A stretch of 62,379 nt of DNA, from NCBI GenBank assembly GCA_022820505.1, contig JAJEFK010000031.1, forward strand, positions 1-62,379, read 5' to 3'. The position numbers and the translations under genes were made by a program. Source of the DNA: Acidimicrobiia bacterium (GTDB lineage Bacteria > Actinomycetota > Acidimicrobiia > Acidimicrobiales > Poriferisodalaceae). How positions within the stretch are numbered: position 1 is the stretch's first letter; the number at the start of each line of letters is the position of its first letter. Below the pieces are notes generated by a model, which ran no database searches, was not told the DNA's origin, and saw only the letters and a list, made by a program, of their open reading frames with translations. Positions 18,353 to 27,012 of the stretch are shown one piece after another.

Positions 18353-19681
18353 CGTGCCCGACGTTTCAACGAGATGTCCAGCGAGGGCGGTGATCTGAGC
18401 ATCGATGTCGCTGGAGCTGCCAGACAGGTCGATGGCGATGGTGTGCAGTTGTGTTCCCGCGTGCCGAACGGTGATTGTGGACTTGGCCAACGAACCATCC
18501 GGGAACCGCTGCTCCACGGCTTCGTCCTCGTTCACGTCGGCGCAGTAGATGAGCGTGCCTTCAGGCAAGTCCAGTGCGGTGGTGTAGGCCAGCAGTTGGT
18601 AGTAGTCGCCTTGCCGCGCAAGCGGTTCGGCGGCGCCGGAAGTGCCCCTGTCACTGTCCGTGAGCTTGTACTTGAGATCGGCTACGCCCATACGCCGACC
18701 CTGACGTTCGAAAACGAGATCTGGCTGGATCGGGACAAGGCGTTCATCGTCGAGGTACGTCCGCGCTTGCGCTCGCGTATCGAGCTGGCCGCGAAGAGCT
18801 CGCCGGAGCCGTGCAGTCACGAAGTCCTCGAAGAGCTGATTCATATCGAGCATGAACGCCGACGCCGCGGTGTCGCCGTGCTGGTCCTGCAGGGTGCAGT
18901 TGGCCAGAATCAGCCGAGCGAGCCGCAATGCGGGCCGGTAGTGCTCGTTGAGCCGGGTGTATTGGAGGCGATCGAGGCGATCCAGCGCCACCGAAGCTGT
19001 CGGTTCGGCTACGCCGTCGAGCGCTGCGAGTAGCCGGCGAAGCCGCCTCCGATCGTCGTGCGGTACGTCCGGCACACGCAGCGCCAACCGAATTGCCGCA
19101 GTCAGGCAGCGGTTCTCGTCGACATCGGCGGTGAAGTCATCCCAAGAGCAGGCCATCGGCACCAGTACCCCGCCCCGCCGGAACTGTCGCACGAAGTCGA
19201 TTCGCCCCCGCAACGCGAGCAGGTCGTCCTCTTCATGCCGGTAGTGATGGAACAGCCCTCGCGCCAGCGTGGTCTCGGCGGCGCGTGCAAAGAACGACAC
19301 CAACGCCGGCAACAGCTCGTCGTTCTCGGCCAAGTCGACCTGTTCGGCTTGCCAAGCCTCAGGCGGAAGTCCCACCTCAAGCAACACAAACAGGTTCTTG
19401 GGATCGATCTTCGGCCGCACGATGATCCGCAGACCTCGGGCGGTGAAGGCCCCAACGAAACTGTTGGGTGTAATCACCCATTGCCCGCTCCGCCGGCCCG
19501 GTTCAACCTTCAGCCAGTTGCGACCAGCGCGGCCTCGCGCCTCAGCCAGTGCGCTGGCCTGATCCCAAGTGAGATCGACCGCCTGAGGCTGCCACTCGGT
19601 AAGCGTGAGGGGACGACGTTTACCGGCGTCGATCATCGTCTCGGCGAGCACTGCCCTCGCCGTAGTGCCGGCAGCGGACAC
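18341..19681 (-). CDS. mcrC: McrC-like nuclease subunit of a modification-dependent restriction system
   Basis: 446 aa. It starts at a GTG directly abutting the mcrB stop (TAA-GTG), so it should be translated by re-initiation. The middle has the McrC-type ARGLFHHYRHEEDDLLALRG block. The C-terminal PD-(D/E)xK nuclease core shows Asp321 in IQPDLVF and D335-L-K337 in VADLKYK. McrC bridges and activates the McrB ring and cuts the DNA. A later ATG at 19636 is an alternative start. The partner gene is the AAA+ motor immediately upstream. Confidence 0.88.
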   Translation of the reverse strand: MSAAGTTARAVLAETMIDAGKRRPLTLTEWQPQAVDLTWDQASALAEARGRAGRNWLKVEPGRRSGQWVITPNSFVGAFTARGLRIIVRPKIDPKNLFVLLEVGLPPEAWQAEQVDLAENDELLPALVSFFARAAETTLARGLFHHYRHEEDDLLALRGRIDFVRQFRRGGVLVPMACSWDDFTADVDENRCLTAAIRLALRVPDVPHDDRRRLRRLLAALDGVAEPTASVALDRLDRLQYTRLNEHYRPALRLARLILANCTLQDQHGDTAASAFMLDMNQLFEDFVTARLRRALRGQLDTRAQARTYLDDERLVPIQPDLVFERQGRRMGVADLKYKLTDSDRGTSGAAEPLARQGDYYQLLAYTTALDLPEGTLIYCADVNEDEAVEQRFPDGSLAKSTITVRHAGTQLHTIAIDLSGSSSDIDAQITALAGHLVETSGTSVS

Positions 19682-22357
19682 TTACGCGTCGTCCTCACCC
19701 ACGACGCCTCCGTCGTCGCCGGACGGTTGCCCGACCTCCTCGCCCGACCCGCTCGGCGCTGCCGATTCCGCATCCGACTTGGTCGCATCGGGTCCGAACC
19801 GACTCCAGACCTGTTGGAACCGGAAGCTCTCGATCACATCCCGCCGACCGAAGAACTGATCCTCAATGAGAGGCTCGATGCTGTACTCCCAGATGCGCTG
19901 CAGGCCACGCTTGTCCAAGCTGGCCTTCATGAAGTAACTCGGCCCGATGAGCGCGTGGTCACTGCCCATCTGCTCGACGAGCTCGTCGTTCACCTGGTCA
20001 ACCAATCGAGCAACCCAGTCCTCACTCCTTGAGTGCCGCTGCATCCACCGTTGCAGTAGGCCTTTCATCGCACCGTGGTTCGGGAAGAACGGCACGAAGT
20101 GGAACCGTCGCCGCATTGCGGCGTCAATCAGCGCTATCGACCGATCCGCCGTGTTCATGGTGCCGATGAACCACAGGTTCTTGGGCAGCGAGAACTGCTC
20201 TGCTGGCCGGTACTGCGTGCGAACCGCCCGGTCGCGGTACTCCAGCAGGAACAGCAGCTCGCCCAACACTCGCGGCAGATTCGCTCGGTTGATCTCGTCG
20301 ATCACCATCACGTATCGCTGCTTGGGATTGGCCCGCGCAGCCACTGCGATCTGTACCAGCGGACCCGATGTCAACCGGTAGCTCATATTTCCGGCACTAT
20401 CCACCGCCGGCCGAAAGCCCTCGAAGAAGTCCTCGTACGAGTACGCCGGATGGAACTGCACCAGCGAGTACGCGGCTGAATCAGGCACGCCTGAGTCGTC
20501 GTATGCCGGATAATCGTTGCGGGTGCTGTCCACCAGCGCCTGCGCGAGCCGCTGGGCAAAGAAGGTCTTGCCGGTACCAGGAGGCCCGTAGAGGATCACT
20601 TGCTTCTTGTCCTCCAACAACTCAACGACCTCGTTAAGGAACTCAATCCCGCACAGCAGCTCTTTCTCCGCCTCCTTCAGCGCAGCGACGAGGCGTGTGC
20701 CTGCGGGATCAGCCTCATCACCGCCGCTGCCATCTACGTCAGATGGACCGACGGGCTCGTGGGAGTCCGAAAATCGTCGCGCGAGCCAGTACAGAAACCC
20801 GCGCATTCCCCACGTGTCGGGAACGCCATCCTCCGAGAAATCCAGTTCAAGCGCGCTCACGAGCATGGTGTGAGTCCGTGCCACCGCAGAACCCGGTACG
20901 CGGGAACTGAGATCCAATGAGCCGAGTGCATCGACTTCGGACTGGCCTGATTCATCCAACAGCACGAGCGCAGACATCAACTGAGCGAGTTGGAGAGTTC
21001 CAGGCCAGTCGGGGTCATCAACCTGGAGTTTGAAGTTCGCGAGAAATCTGTCGGGGTAACAGATCGCGAGCAGACGGGTGGCAACGAGTTCTGCAAGGCC
21101 TTTGATCTGGCCATCCACAGCGCTGTCGAACCGCTCGGCATCATCATCTGGTTGGCCGAAGCACAACTGCCAGAGCGCACCCCGTATCTCCGTCCACTGC
21201 TCAGCCGAGGCGTCATTGACGGTCTTGCTGATAGTTCCGGACCCGAGGCCGGCACCCCCGAAGTTGATCCCTTGGGCATGCATCGGCCAGACGGCCTTCA
21301 CCTGCTCCCGGTTCTCCCAGCTCATGTTCGGCAGCGAACGCAAGATCTGCTCATACTCAGCGCGTACTTGCGTGTGCCGCCTGTCTGCGTCGCTGGGGTA
21401 GCCCTCGCCGTTGTTCCCCTCTTCGCGGAACTCGGCCACGAGCCTCGTCAAGCGCTCCGGCCGCGCTTCCCTGAATGGCGGCAGTCTCTTCCACCACCTC
21501 CGAATGTGGCGCGCGTATCCGCTTCGAGTGTCCGCGCTCGCATTCTGTTTGGAGTCCAGGTACGTGCCAAGCGCAGTCTCGTCCGCTTGGCCCGGATCGA
21601 TTCCGTTGTCGCACGCCCATCGAATCCAGCCGGTAACAACCGAACGCACGGTCTTGATCGTGTCGCGCGCCGCACCGTCACCTTCGTTGCCGCCGGCCCA
21701 GCCGCGCCAGTGAAGGTAGGACTCAAGCGTCAGCAGCCACGTTGCCGCATCTTTAGACGACGACTCGGAGTTTCTGGTACCGGGGTCGACTCCGCGCTTC
21801 GGCGGACCAAGCCACTCGTCGCCGACCTTGTAGCTGGGCGACTTCGTGGCCTCGACCACCCTCTCCACCCTCTTGCCGCCAACAATGCGGTCGATGGGCG
21901 CTCCCACCCACACAACCTCGCTTGTCTTACGGCATATCACGTAAGTCGCCGCATCCTTCTCGATGCGGTTATTGACACGTGAACCGCACGCGCAGTAGTG
22001 AGGACCCCACTTGTTCGTCGCGTAAAGCGTGCCGCACCTATCCGCAGGATGCTCTGGCGGGCGACCAGGCACGCTGTTTTGCCTATCCGTGGGGTCTTGG
22101 TTCCACTGCCACCATGGACTCATATGCGCCCGGCAGTTGTCCTGGGTCAGCGGTGCCAAGTCCGCTATTGCGGTGACCCACTGGCGCAACAGCTCATCGT
22201 CGCGTTCGTCGGGTCGGACGTTGCGTTCAAGCGCGTAGCCAATCCACTGACCGACGATCGCTTTGTCGTCTGCAATGGTGCCCTCGGCAATGCGGCCCTC
22301 GCGCCGGAATTGCAGGTACTCGTTGAGACGCTGCATCCAATGCTGACCATCGTTCAT
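19682..22357 (-). CDS. mcrB: McrB-like AAA+ GTPase with two N-terminal integrase-core-like repeats
   Basis: 891 aa from the ATG at 22357. The AAA+ domain has Walker A GPPGTGKT (residues 591-598), Walker B MVIDEINRANLPRVLGEL and the McrB signature GTMNTADRS. McrB rings use GTP to translocate DNA and drive McrC. Residues ~9-95 and ~225-310 are two copies of one helical unit. Each runs from L-x-x-Y-L to a W-I-x-x-A helix and a terminal WW. I read them as SAM-like core-binding domains of the tyrosine-recombinase type. Four cysteines (RCGTLY, HYCACG, VICRK) lie between the copies and could bind zinc. No DUF3578 or other known methyl-DNA reader is visible. Confidence 0.87.
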   Translation of the reverse strand: MNDGQHWMQRLNEYLQFRREGRIAEGTIADDKAIVGQWIGYALERNVRPDERDDELLRQWVTAIADLAPLTQDNCRAHMSPWWQWNQDPTDRQNSVPGRPPEHPADRCGTLYATNKWGPHYCACGSRVNNRIEKDAATYVICRKTSEVVWVGAPIDRIVGGKRVERVVEATKSPSYKVGDEWLGPPKRGVDPGTRNSESSSKDAATWLLTLESYLHWRGWAGGNEGDGAARDTIKTVRSVVTGWIRWACDNGIDPGQADETALGTYLDSKQNASADTRSGYARHIRRWWKRLPPFREARPERLTRLVAEFREEGNNGEGYPSDADRRHTQVRAEYEQILRSLPNMSWENREQVKAVWPMHAQGINFGGAGLGSGTISKTVNDASAEQWTEIRGALWQLCFGQPDDDAERFDSAVDGQIKGLAELVATRLLAICYPDRFLANFKLQVDDPDWPGTLQLAQLMSALVLLDESGQSEVDALGSLDLSSRVPGSAVARTHTMLVSALELDFSEDGVPDTWGMRGFLYWLARRFSDSHEPVGPSDVDGSGGDEADPAGTRLVAALKEAEKELLCGIEFLNEVVELLEDKKQVILYGPPGTGKTFFAQRLAQALVDSTRNDYPAYDDSGVPDSAAYSLVQFHPAYSYEDFFEGFRPAVDSAGNMSYRLTSGPLVQIAVAARANPKQRYVMVIDEINRANLPRVLGELLFLLEYRDRAVRTQYRPAEQFSLPKNLWFIGTMNTADRSIALIDAAMRRRFHFVPFFPNHGAMKGLLQRWMQRHSRSEDWVARLVDQVNDELVEQMGSDHALIGPSYFMKASLDKRGLQRIWEYSIEPLIEDQFFGRRDVIESFRFQQVWSRFGPDATKSDAESAAPSGSGEEVGQPSGDDGGVVGEDDA

Positions 22358-22454
22358 AACGGCGAACCTACTGCGGGGGTGCGACCCTTCGTCCCGATCA
22401 GCGCGGCGAATGCGGTCGGCTTCCAGCGGCTGCTCACGTGGCAACATCGGAACC

Positions 22455-22757
22455 GTGGATGACGAGACCGATGACACCCGGCCTCTCACGCCGGCTGTCG
22501 TGATGTCGGCGCATGAGGCGGCGTTGTTGCGCCATCCCGCGTTGGTGGCGCAGATCGAGGCCGATCAGGCGGACCCTTCTCGGGCTGACCGCTCCGAAGC
22601 CAGACGGACTCGCCACGCCCCAGGGCAGTAGCCCCCAGGGGTCGAAGGCGACACCTGCACATTGCTGTTTGATCTGGGCAGCGGGAACACGCTCACTTCG
22701 CCCCTGTTGCAAGCGGCCATGCAACCGGACGGGTGGTCGTGCACGTTCCATTTGTGA
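22455..22757 (+). pseudogene. Possible decayed ORF with an internal TAG stop
   Basis: From a GTG at 22455 the frame reads about 58 residues (LTPAVVMSAHEAALLRHPAL, then AQIEADQADPSRAD), stops at a TAG at 22629, and then continues in the same frame as TCTLLFDLGSGNTLTSPLLQ to a TGA at 22755. Both parts look protein-like and share one frame, so they may be one gene broken by a single nonsense change. I do not recognise the family. It may be chance in GC-rich DNA. Confidence 0.25.
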
Positions 22758-22860
22758 CCAGGTGCGAAGGTGGATTGTTCCCTGATTCAGTAGGCCCGCA
22801 GTTGCTCAGCGGTGCTCCGACCCGATTGCCGACATCGAAACGAGGAGACTCGGATGCGCG

Positions 22861-22902
22861 CGAATGTTTGTTTTCGCGAACATTTGTGTGTATACTCGTC
22901 TC
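22861..22902 (+). promoter_or_regulatory. Leaderless promoter with LexA-like half-sites before the HNH gene
   Basis: -35 TTGTTT (22868-22873), 17-base spacer, -10 TATACT (22891-22896); the expected start of transcription falls on the ATG at 22903. Two imperfect copies of the actinobacterial SOS pattern CGAAC-N4-GTTCG overlap it. They are CGAAT-GTTT-GTTTT (22861-22874) and CGAAC-ATTT-GTGTG (22877-22890). AATGTT and AACATT form an inverted repeat across the -35. Promoter call is good; LexA control is tentative because each site has mismatches. Confidence 0.5.
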
Positions 22903-24345
22903 ATGTTCACCGAGCTGCGCTTCGAGCACCGTGCCGGCAGCCGTGTTGCCGTGCCTGAAGTGCATCCGGTCGGTCAATCTGATGATCCCGCGGAGTCGGG
23001 AGGCGACGAACCGGACTGGGTCGAATTCAACCGTGAGGCCGCCAAGGCCCGGGCTGATGCTCGGGGCGCCGAACGCGGCCCGTTCCTTGAGGCGCAGTGT
23101 GCGGCGAGGTTGGGGCTGGAGTCGCTGACCGACAGCGATCTGTTGGACCGTGTCGTCAGGCTGACGGCGGAGCGGTCCCGCATCGAGGCGGAGTATCTGG
23201 CGGCGGTCGGCGAGCTGGTGTCCCGAGACGGGGCGCAGTCTGCCGCGTGGCAACTTCGCGAGTACACGCGCATGAATGGCGCGCAAGCTCGCAGCGAAGC
23301 TCGGCTCGCCGAATCGCTCGCCGAGCACTCCTTGGGAGACACGCTCGATGCGCTGGCGGCCGGCGAGATCCACATGTCCCATGCCAAAGTGATCGCCCGG
23401 GAGACTCCCAAGACCCACCGCCGCGGCGAGTCCGACTTCTTGGGGCTGTGCCGTGCCTATCCGTCAGATGTGGTGGCCCGCCACTCCCTGGCCTATGAGA
23501 GCGAGCAGGTCTACGCCGACCTTGCTGCGGAAGCCGCTGCGGCAACCCCAGGGGGATCGGTTGAGCCCGCTGACGCCGAGCTTGCCCTCCAACGGCACCA
23601 GCGGCGCTGCTCAATGCGGCTGGGCGACGACGGCATATGGCACCTGAACGCCGACCTCGACTACCTCGTCGGCCGCCAAGTGAGCATGCAGCTCGCTGCG
23701 GCCGAGCGCGCCGTGCGCCAGCGTGACGACTCAGCCGAGGACACGTTCCCTCAGCGCAACGCCGACGCCTTGTGCGATCTGATCCTGGGCCGCCAACGTC
23801 CCGGCGCCAGCCTGGTGATTGCCGCCGACTATGACAGCGTCTCTGGACGGCTCGCCAACCCTCGGCTCGATGACGGCACGCCGATCTCGGCCAATCAGCT
23901 TGCCGAACTCGCCGCCGACGCCAAGATCCTCCCGGCCATCTTCAACAGCGACTGGAGCCAACTCGCCTTGGGTCGAGTCCGCAGCGCGTCCGATGCGCAA
24001 CGGATCATCCTGGCCATCCGCGACGGCGGCTGCATCGCGTGCGCCACCCACTCCGAGCACTGCCACGCCCACCACATCGACTACTTCGAAGATGGCGGGA
24101 ACACCGACATTCCGAACCTCGCCAGCCTGTGCGAACCCTGCCACCTCGACCATCACCAACGCCACTGGCCCATCGAAACACCACCCAGTGGCCGACCGCG
24201 ACGGGCACCTCCCGGCGGCCAACCCAGGCCGCCTGCACCTACCGAACCATCCGGTCGCGACCCCACGGCATCACCCAGCCGAGATCACGTCCGGCCACCT
24301 GACCCGGCCATCACCACAGACTCCGATCCGGCAGCCGGAGCCTGA
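22903..24345 (+). CDS. DUF222/13E12-type HNH endonuclease
   Basis: 480 aa. The N-terminal two thirds is the helical DUF222 region (RLTAERSRIEAEYLAAVGEL, ARSEARLAESLAEH, GEIHMSHAKVI). The C-terminal HNH domain has CIACATHSEHC, the HHIDYFEDGG metal site, IPNLASLCEPCH and LDHHQRHW, with four Cys for a structural zinc. A Pro/Arg-rich disordered tail ends the protein. These genes are abundant and mobile-like in Actinomycetota, and some mycobacterial 13E12 genes are LexA-controlled. Expression here should be leaderless. Its biological role is unknown. Confidence 0.85.
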   Translation: MFTELRFEHRAGSRVAVPEVHPVGQSDDPAESGGDEPDWVEFNREAAKARADARGAERGPFLEAQCAARLGLESLTDSDLLDRVVRLTAERSRIEAEYLAAVGELVSRDGAQSAAWQLREYTRMNGAQARSEARLAESLAEHSLGDTLDALAAGEIHMSHAKVIARETPKTHRRGESDFLGLCRAYPSDVVARHSLAYESEQVYADLAAEAAAATPGGSVEPADAELALQRHQRRCSMRLGDDGIWHLNADLDYLVGRQVSMQLAAAERAVRQRDDSAEDTFPQRNADALCDLILGRQRPGASLVIAADYDSVSGRLANPRLDDGTPISANQLAELAADAKILPAIFNSDWSQLALGRVRSASDAQRIILAIRDGGCIACATHSEHCHAHHIDYFEDGGNTDIPNLASLCEPCHLDHHQRHWPIETPPSGRPRRAPPGGQPRPPAPTEPSGRDPTASPSRDHVRPPDPAITTDSDPAAGA

Positions 24346-24564
24346 CCGACCAACCGCAACGGTCCGCCCAGCCAGCGCCGGACCCGTGGATTCCCGAAGC
24401 TGGGCGGCGATCGGCACAGAGCCATGCGCGAGGTGATCGCTGATGTGCGGGGACTGCTGCCTCAACATCTGCCTACCGCCCGGGTCGGCAGCCCAGCTGC
24501 GGGATGTATGTGGAGTCCTGCGGCGAGCGGGCACCGTGCAGGCCGCTCTCCTAGGGTGGCGGGC

Positions 24565-25350
24565 ATGTGGATTCGTCTTCGTCAGATTGCTGTTACTACT
24601 GCCGACTTGGCCCAGACTTCGGCGGACATCCAGAGCGTGCTTGGTGTTGAGCCTTGCTTCACCGATCCCGGTGTCGGCATCTTCGGTCTGAAGAACGTGC
24701 TGTGGCCGGTGGGCACGCAATTCCTCGAGTGCGTCACGCCGATCCAAGACGACACTGCTGCCGGCCGGTACCAGCAGCGGCGCGGCGGCGACACCGGGTA
24801 CATGGTCATCACCCAGGTCAGCGACGTTGCTGCGCGCCGCGCCCACGTCGACGAGATGGGCATCCGGATCGCATTCGAGATGAACTTTCCTGACGAAGGC
24901 CATGTCGGCATGCAGCTGCACCCGGCTGACACCGGCGGTGCCTTCTTCGAGATGGACCAGATGACCGGACCCACCGGCGACGACGTCGGAGGCGCTTGGA
25001 CGCCTGCCGGCTCCTACTGGGAGCCCTACGTCTGCACCGACAGGGTGAGCAACATCGCCGCCGCCGAGCTCCAGAGCCCCGACCCGCAGCGCTTGGCCGA
25101 GCGTTGGAGCCGGATCGCGCAGATCGACCTCGACACCGATGCCGACGGCCACCCCACGATCCAGCTCGACAACGCCACCCTCAGATTTGTGCCCGAAGCC
25201 GATGGCCGCGGCGAAGGACTCGGCGCCATCGACGTCACCACCGTCGACCGCGAAGCGGTGCTCGCAGCAGCCCGCACGCGGGACTGCTACGTGAACGACA
25301 GCCAAGTCGCGCTCGCCGGCCTGCGCGTCAACCTCGTCGACGCCGGCTGA
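24565..25350 (+). CDS. Two-module VOC-superfamily protein
   Basis: 261 aa from the ATG at 24565, seven bases after a TAGGGT hexamer (leaderless type). Two VOC modules: residues ~3-130 (IRLRQIAVTTADLAQTSADI ... GGAFFEMDQM) and ~137-258 (YVCTDRVSNIAAAELQSPDP ... GAIDVTTVDREAV). The first keeps the terminal Glu metal ligand; in the second it is not clear. Resembles glyoxalase-like lyases or dioxygenases; substrate unknown. Its last bases are duplicated just downstream. Confidence 0.8.
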   Translation: MWIRLRQIAVTTADLAQTSADIQSVLGVEPCFTDPGVGIFGLKNVLWPVGTQFLECVTPIQDDTAAGRYQQRRGGDTGYMVITQVSDVAARRAHVDEMGIRIAFEMNFPDEGHVGMQLHPADTGGAFFEMDQMTGPTGDDVGGAWTPAGSYWEPYVCTDRVSNIAAAELQSPDPQRLAERWSRIAQIDLDTDADGHPTIQLDNATLRFVPEADGRGEGLGAIDVTTVDREAVLAAARTRDCYVNDSQVALAGLRVNLVDAG

Positions 25351-25430
25351 ACGGGCTTGCCGGCACTTACCGGACCGCGCGTCAATCTCTTCGACGCCGA
25401 CTGACACGGGCTTGCCGGCGCTCGTCGGCC
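25323..25430 (+). repeat. Tandem 54-base duplication of the 3' end of the VOC gene
   Basis: Bases from 25323 (last codons, stop and following sequence) recur from 25377 with a 54-base period and about 80-85% identity. The second copy again reads GCGCGTCAA...TTCGACGCCGACTGA and ends in a CGGGCTTGCCGGC element. It is non-coding in its second copy and lies just before the DinB-like gene. Confidence 0.7.
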
Positions 25431-25491
25431 TACCATCGGCATCCGCCGCAGGTCGCCGCTCGGTTGCGACCACACAGGGAGGTTCTTGCCG

Positions 25492-26043
25492 ATGAGCGAG
25501 ATCGTTGACCAATTCAAGCGCTCCGTCGCGCTCTTCGACTCGGTGGTGGCCAGCGTGCCCGACGATGCCTGGGGCAATGACACGCCATGCGCCGACTGGA
25601 ATGCAAGTGAACTGCTGCGTCACCAGTGCGGCGTGCTCGACGCGCTCGCCGGCATCGCCCGCACCGGCGAGGTGGGCATGCCCCAGATGGCCGACGACGC
25701 CGGCGATCCGGCGGCCCAGTGGCAGGCCACCCGCGAGGGCGTGCTCGCCGCAATCGACGGCGCCGACCTCTCCGCCGAGGACAAGTACTGGTTCGGGCCG
25801 ATGAGCTTCGAGAACTTCGTGGGCATGGTGCAGTGGGACCCGCTGACCCACGCATGGGACCTGGCCCAGGCCAGCGGCAACCCCATCGACCTGCCCGACG
25901 ACCTGTGCGAGGCCACCCTCGCCCGGGTGCAAGCCTTGGGCGACATTCCCCGCAAGTGGAGGCTGATCACCGACGCAGTCGATGTTCCCGACGACGCGCC
26001 GATGTCGCACCGCTACCTCGGCTACGTCGGGCGCCAGCCGTGA
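25492..26043 (+). CDS. DinB-like/maleylpyruvate isomerase N-terminal family protein (TIGR03086 type)
   Basis: 183 aa, four-helix bundle. The ribosome binding site GGGAGG precedes the ATG at 25492; an upstream TTG is less likely. SVPDDAWGNDTPCADWNASE and ELLRHQ are the typical first helices, with the first metal His in LLRHQ. The later His in DPLTHAWDLAQASG completes the expected divalent-metal site. Members often act in mycothiol-dependent chemistry in actinobacteria. The specific reaction is unknown. Its stop overlaps the next start (GTGA). Confidence 0.82.
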   Translation: MSEIVDQFKRSVALFDSVVASVPDDAWGNDTPCADWNASELLRHQCGVLDALAGIARTGEVGMPQMADDAGDPAAQWQATREGVLAAIDGADLSAEDKYWFGPMSFENFVGMVQWDPLTHAWDLAQASGNPIDLPDDLCEATLARVQALGDIPRKWRLITDAVDVPDDAPMSHRYLGYVGRQP

Positions 26044-26966
26044 ACGCCGCCGCTGAGAGCGAGGCCGGCCAGACAGACGCCGGCAGCGAGCGTGCCGAGC
26101 CGCAGCGCTGGCAGATCGGCGACGTGTCCATCACGTCGGTCTCGGAGGCCGCCACGCCGACCTCGCCGCGCTTCCTCTACGACGGCGTCAGCAAGGGCGG
26201 CGTGCTGGCCCGTGCTGAGGCTGCGCCGTGGCTGCGCCCGCACTTCGTCAGCGACGACGGCTACCTGTTGCAGCGCATCCATACCTGCGTGATCTCGGCA
26301 GGCGAACATCGCATCGCGGTGGACACCTGCGTCGGCAACGACAAGGAACGCACCAACCCGCTGTGGCACCGCCAGCAAGGTCCGTTCCTCGACGACATGG
26401 CCGCCGCTGGCTTCCCGCCCGAGTCCATCACCCATGTGGTGTGCACCCACCTGCACGTCGACCATGTGGGCTGGAACACCTGCCTGAATGCCGACGGCGA
26501 ATGGGTGCCCACATTCCCCAACGCGGAGTACCTGTTCTGCGCGCCCGAGTACGACTACTGGGCCAATCACGAAGACCTCTTCGGGGATGCCGTGTTCGAG
26601 GACTCGGTGGCTCCCATCGCCGCCGCGGACCGCGCCAACATGGTCGAAGCTGTCGACAGCATCTGCTCAGAGGTGTCGTTCCAGTCCACGCCGGGCCACA
26701 CACCGGGGCACCTCTCGGTGGTGATCTCCAGCGGCGGCAAGCGAGCGATCATCACCGGCGACATGGCACATACCCCGATGCAGCTCGCCGACCCCGACCT
26801 CAGCTCGATGTTCGACACCGATCCCGACGAAGCGCGCCGCACCCGCCACGTGGCATTCGGCGACTGGGCAGACGGTGAGACCCTGGTGATCGGCACCCAC
26901 TTCGGAGGACCCACCGCCGGCGTCATGGTTCCCCACGAAGGCGCCTACCGCCTCGACTGCGACTGA
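26040..26966 (+). CDS. MBL-fold metallo-hydrolase
   Basis: 308 aa from a GTG overlapping the previous stop. The zinc motif is VCTHLHVDHVGWN (HxHxDH), followed by FQSTPGHTPGHLS, GDMAHTP and GTHFGGPTAG, giving the full set of metal ligands. The family includes lactonases and glyoxalase II-like enzymes. The long N-terminal segment (SVSEAATPTSPRFLYDG) resembles AttM/AHL lactonase-like or alkylsulfatase-unrelated members but does not fix the substrate. Translational coupling to the DinB-like protein suggests a shared thiol-conjugate or lactone pathway; that is inference. Confidence 0.85.
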   Translation: MNAAAESEAGQTDAGSERAEPQRWQIGDVSITSVSEAATPTSPRFLYDGVSKGGVLARAEAAPWLRPHFVSDDGYLLQRIHTCVISAGEHRIAVDTCVGNDKERTNPLWHRQQGPFLDDMAAAGFPPESITHVVCTHLHVDHVGWNTCLNADGEWVPTFPNAEYLFCAPEYDYWANHEDLFGDAVFEDSVAPIAAADRANMVEAVDSICSEVSFQSTPGHTPGHLSVVISSGGKRAIITGDMAHTPMQLADPDLSSMFDTDPDEARRTRHVAFGDWADGETLVIGTHFGGPTAGVMVPHEGAYRLDCD

Positions 26967-26981
26967 CGTCCAGAGGCTGCG

Positions 26982-26996
26982 CCCCGGGCCACGGGG
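26982..26996. terminator. Hairpin between convergent genes
   Basis: CCCCG-GGCCA-CGGGG forms a 5-bp GC stem with a 5-base loop, 16 bases after the MBL stop and 16 bases before the convergent FAD gene stop. There is no T-tract, so termination strength is uncertain. Confidence 0.4.
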
Positions 26997-27012
26997 TCCG
27001 CCAGCAAGAGTG

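Larger units (their letters stand above)
22358..22902. other. Gene-poor spacer between mcrB and the HNH gene
   Basis: 545 bases without a convincing intact gene. It contains the divergent start region of mcrB, a decayed reading frame (22455-22757) and, at its right end, the promoter of the HNH gene. Composition is similar to the neighbours. No inverted terminal repeats, tRNA remnant or direct repeats typical of an insertion were seen. Confidence 0.6.

Noticed and set aside
19682..22357. Integrase or prophage because of integrase-core-like domains
   Set aside because: There is no catalytic recombinase domain (R...HxxR...Y), no attachment repeats and no phage genes. The domains are fused to a complete McrB AAA+ motor.
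22864..22902. Upstream extension of the HNH protein from the ATG at 22864
   Set aside because: It would translate the -10 and -35 region; the promoter fits a leaderless start at 22903.
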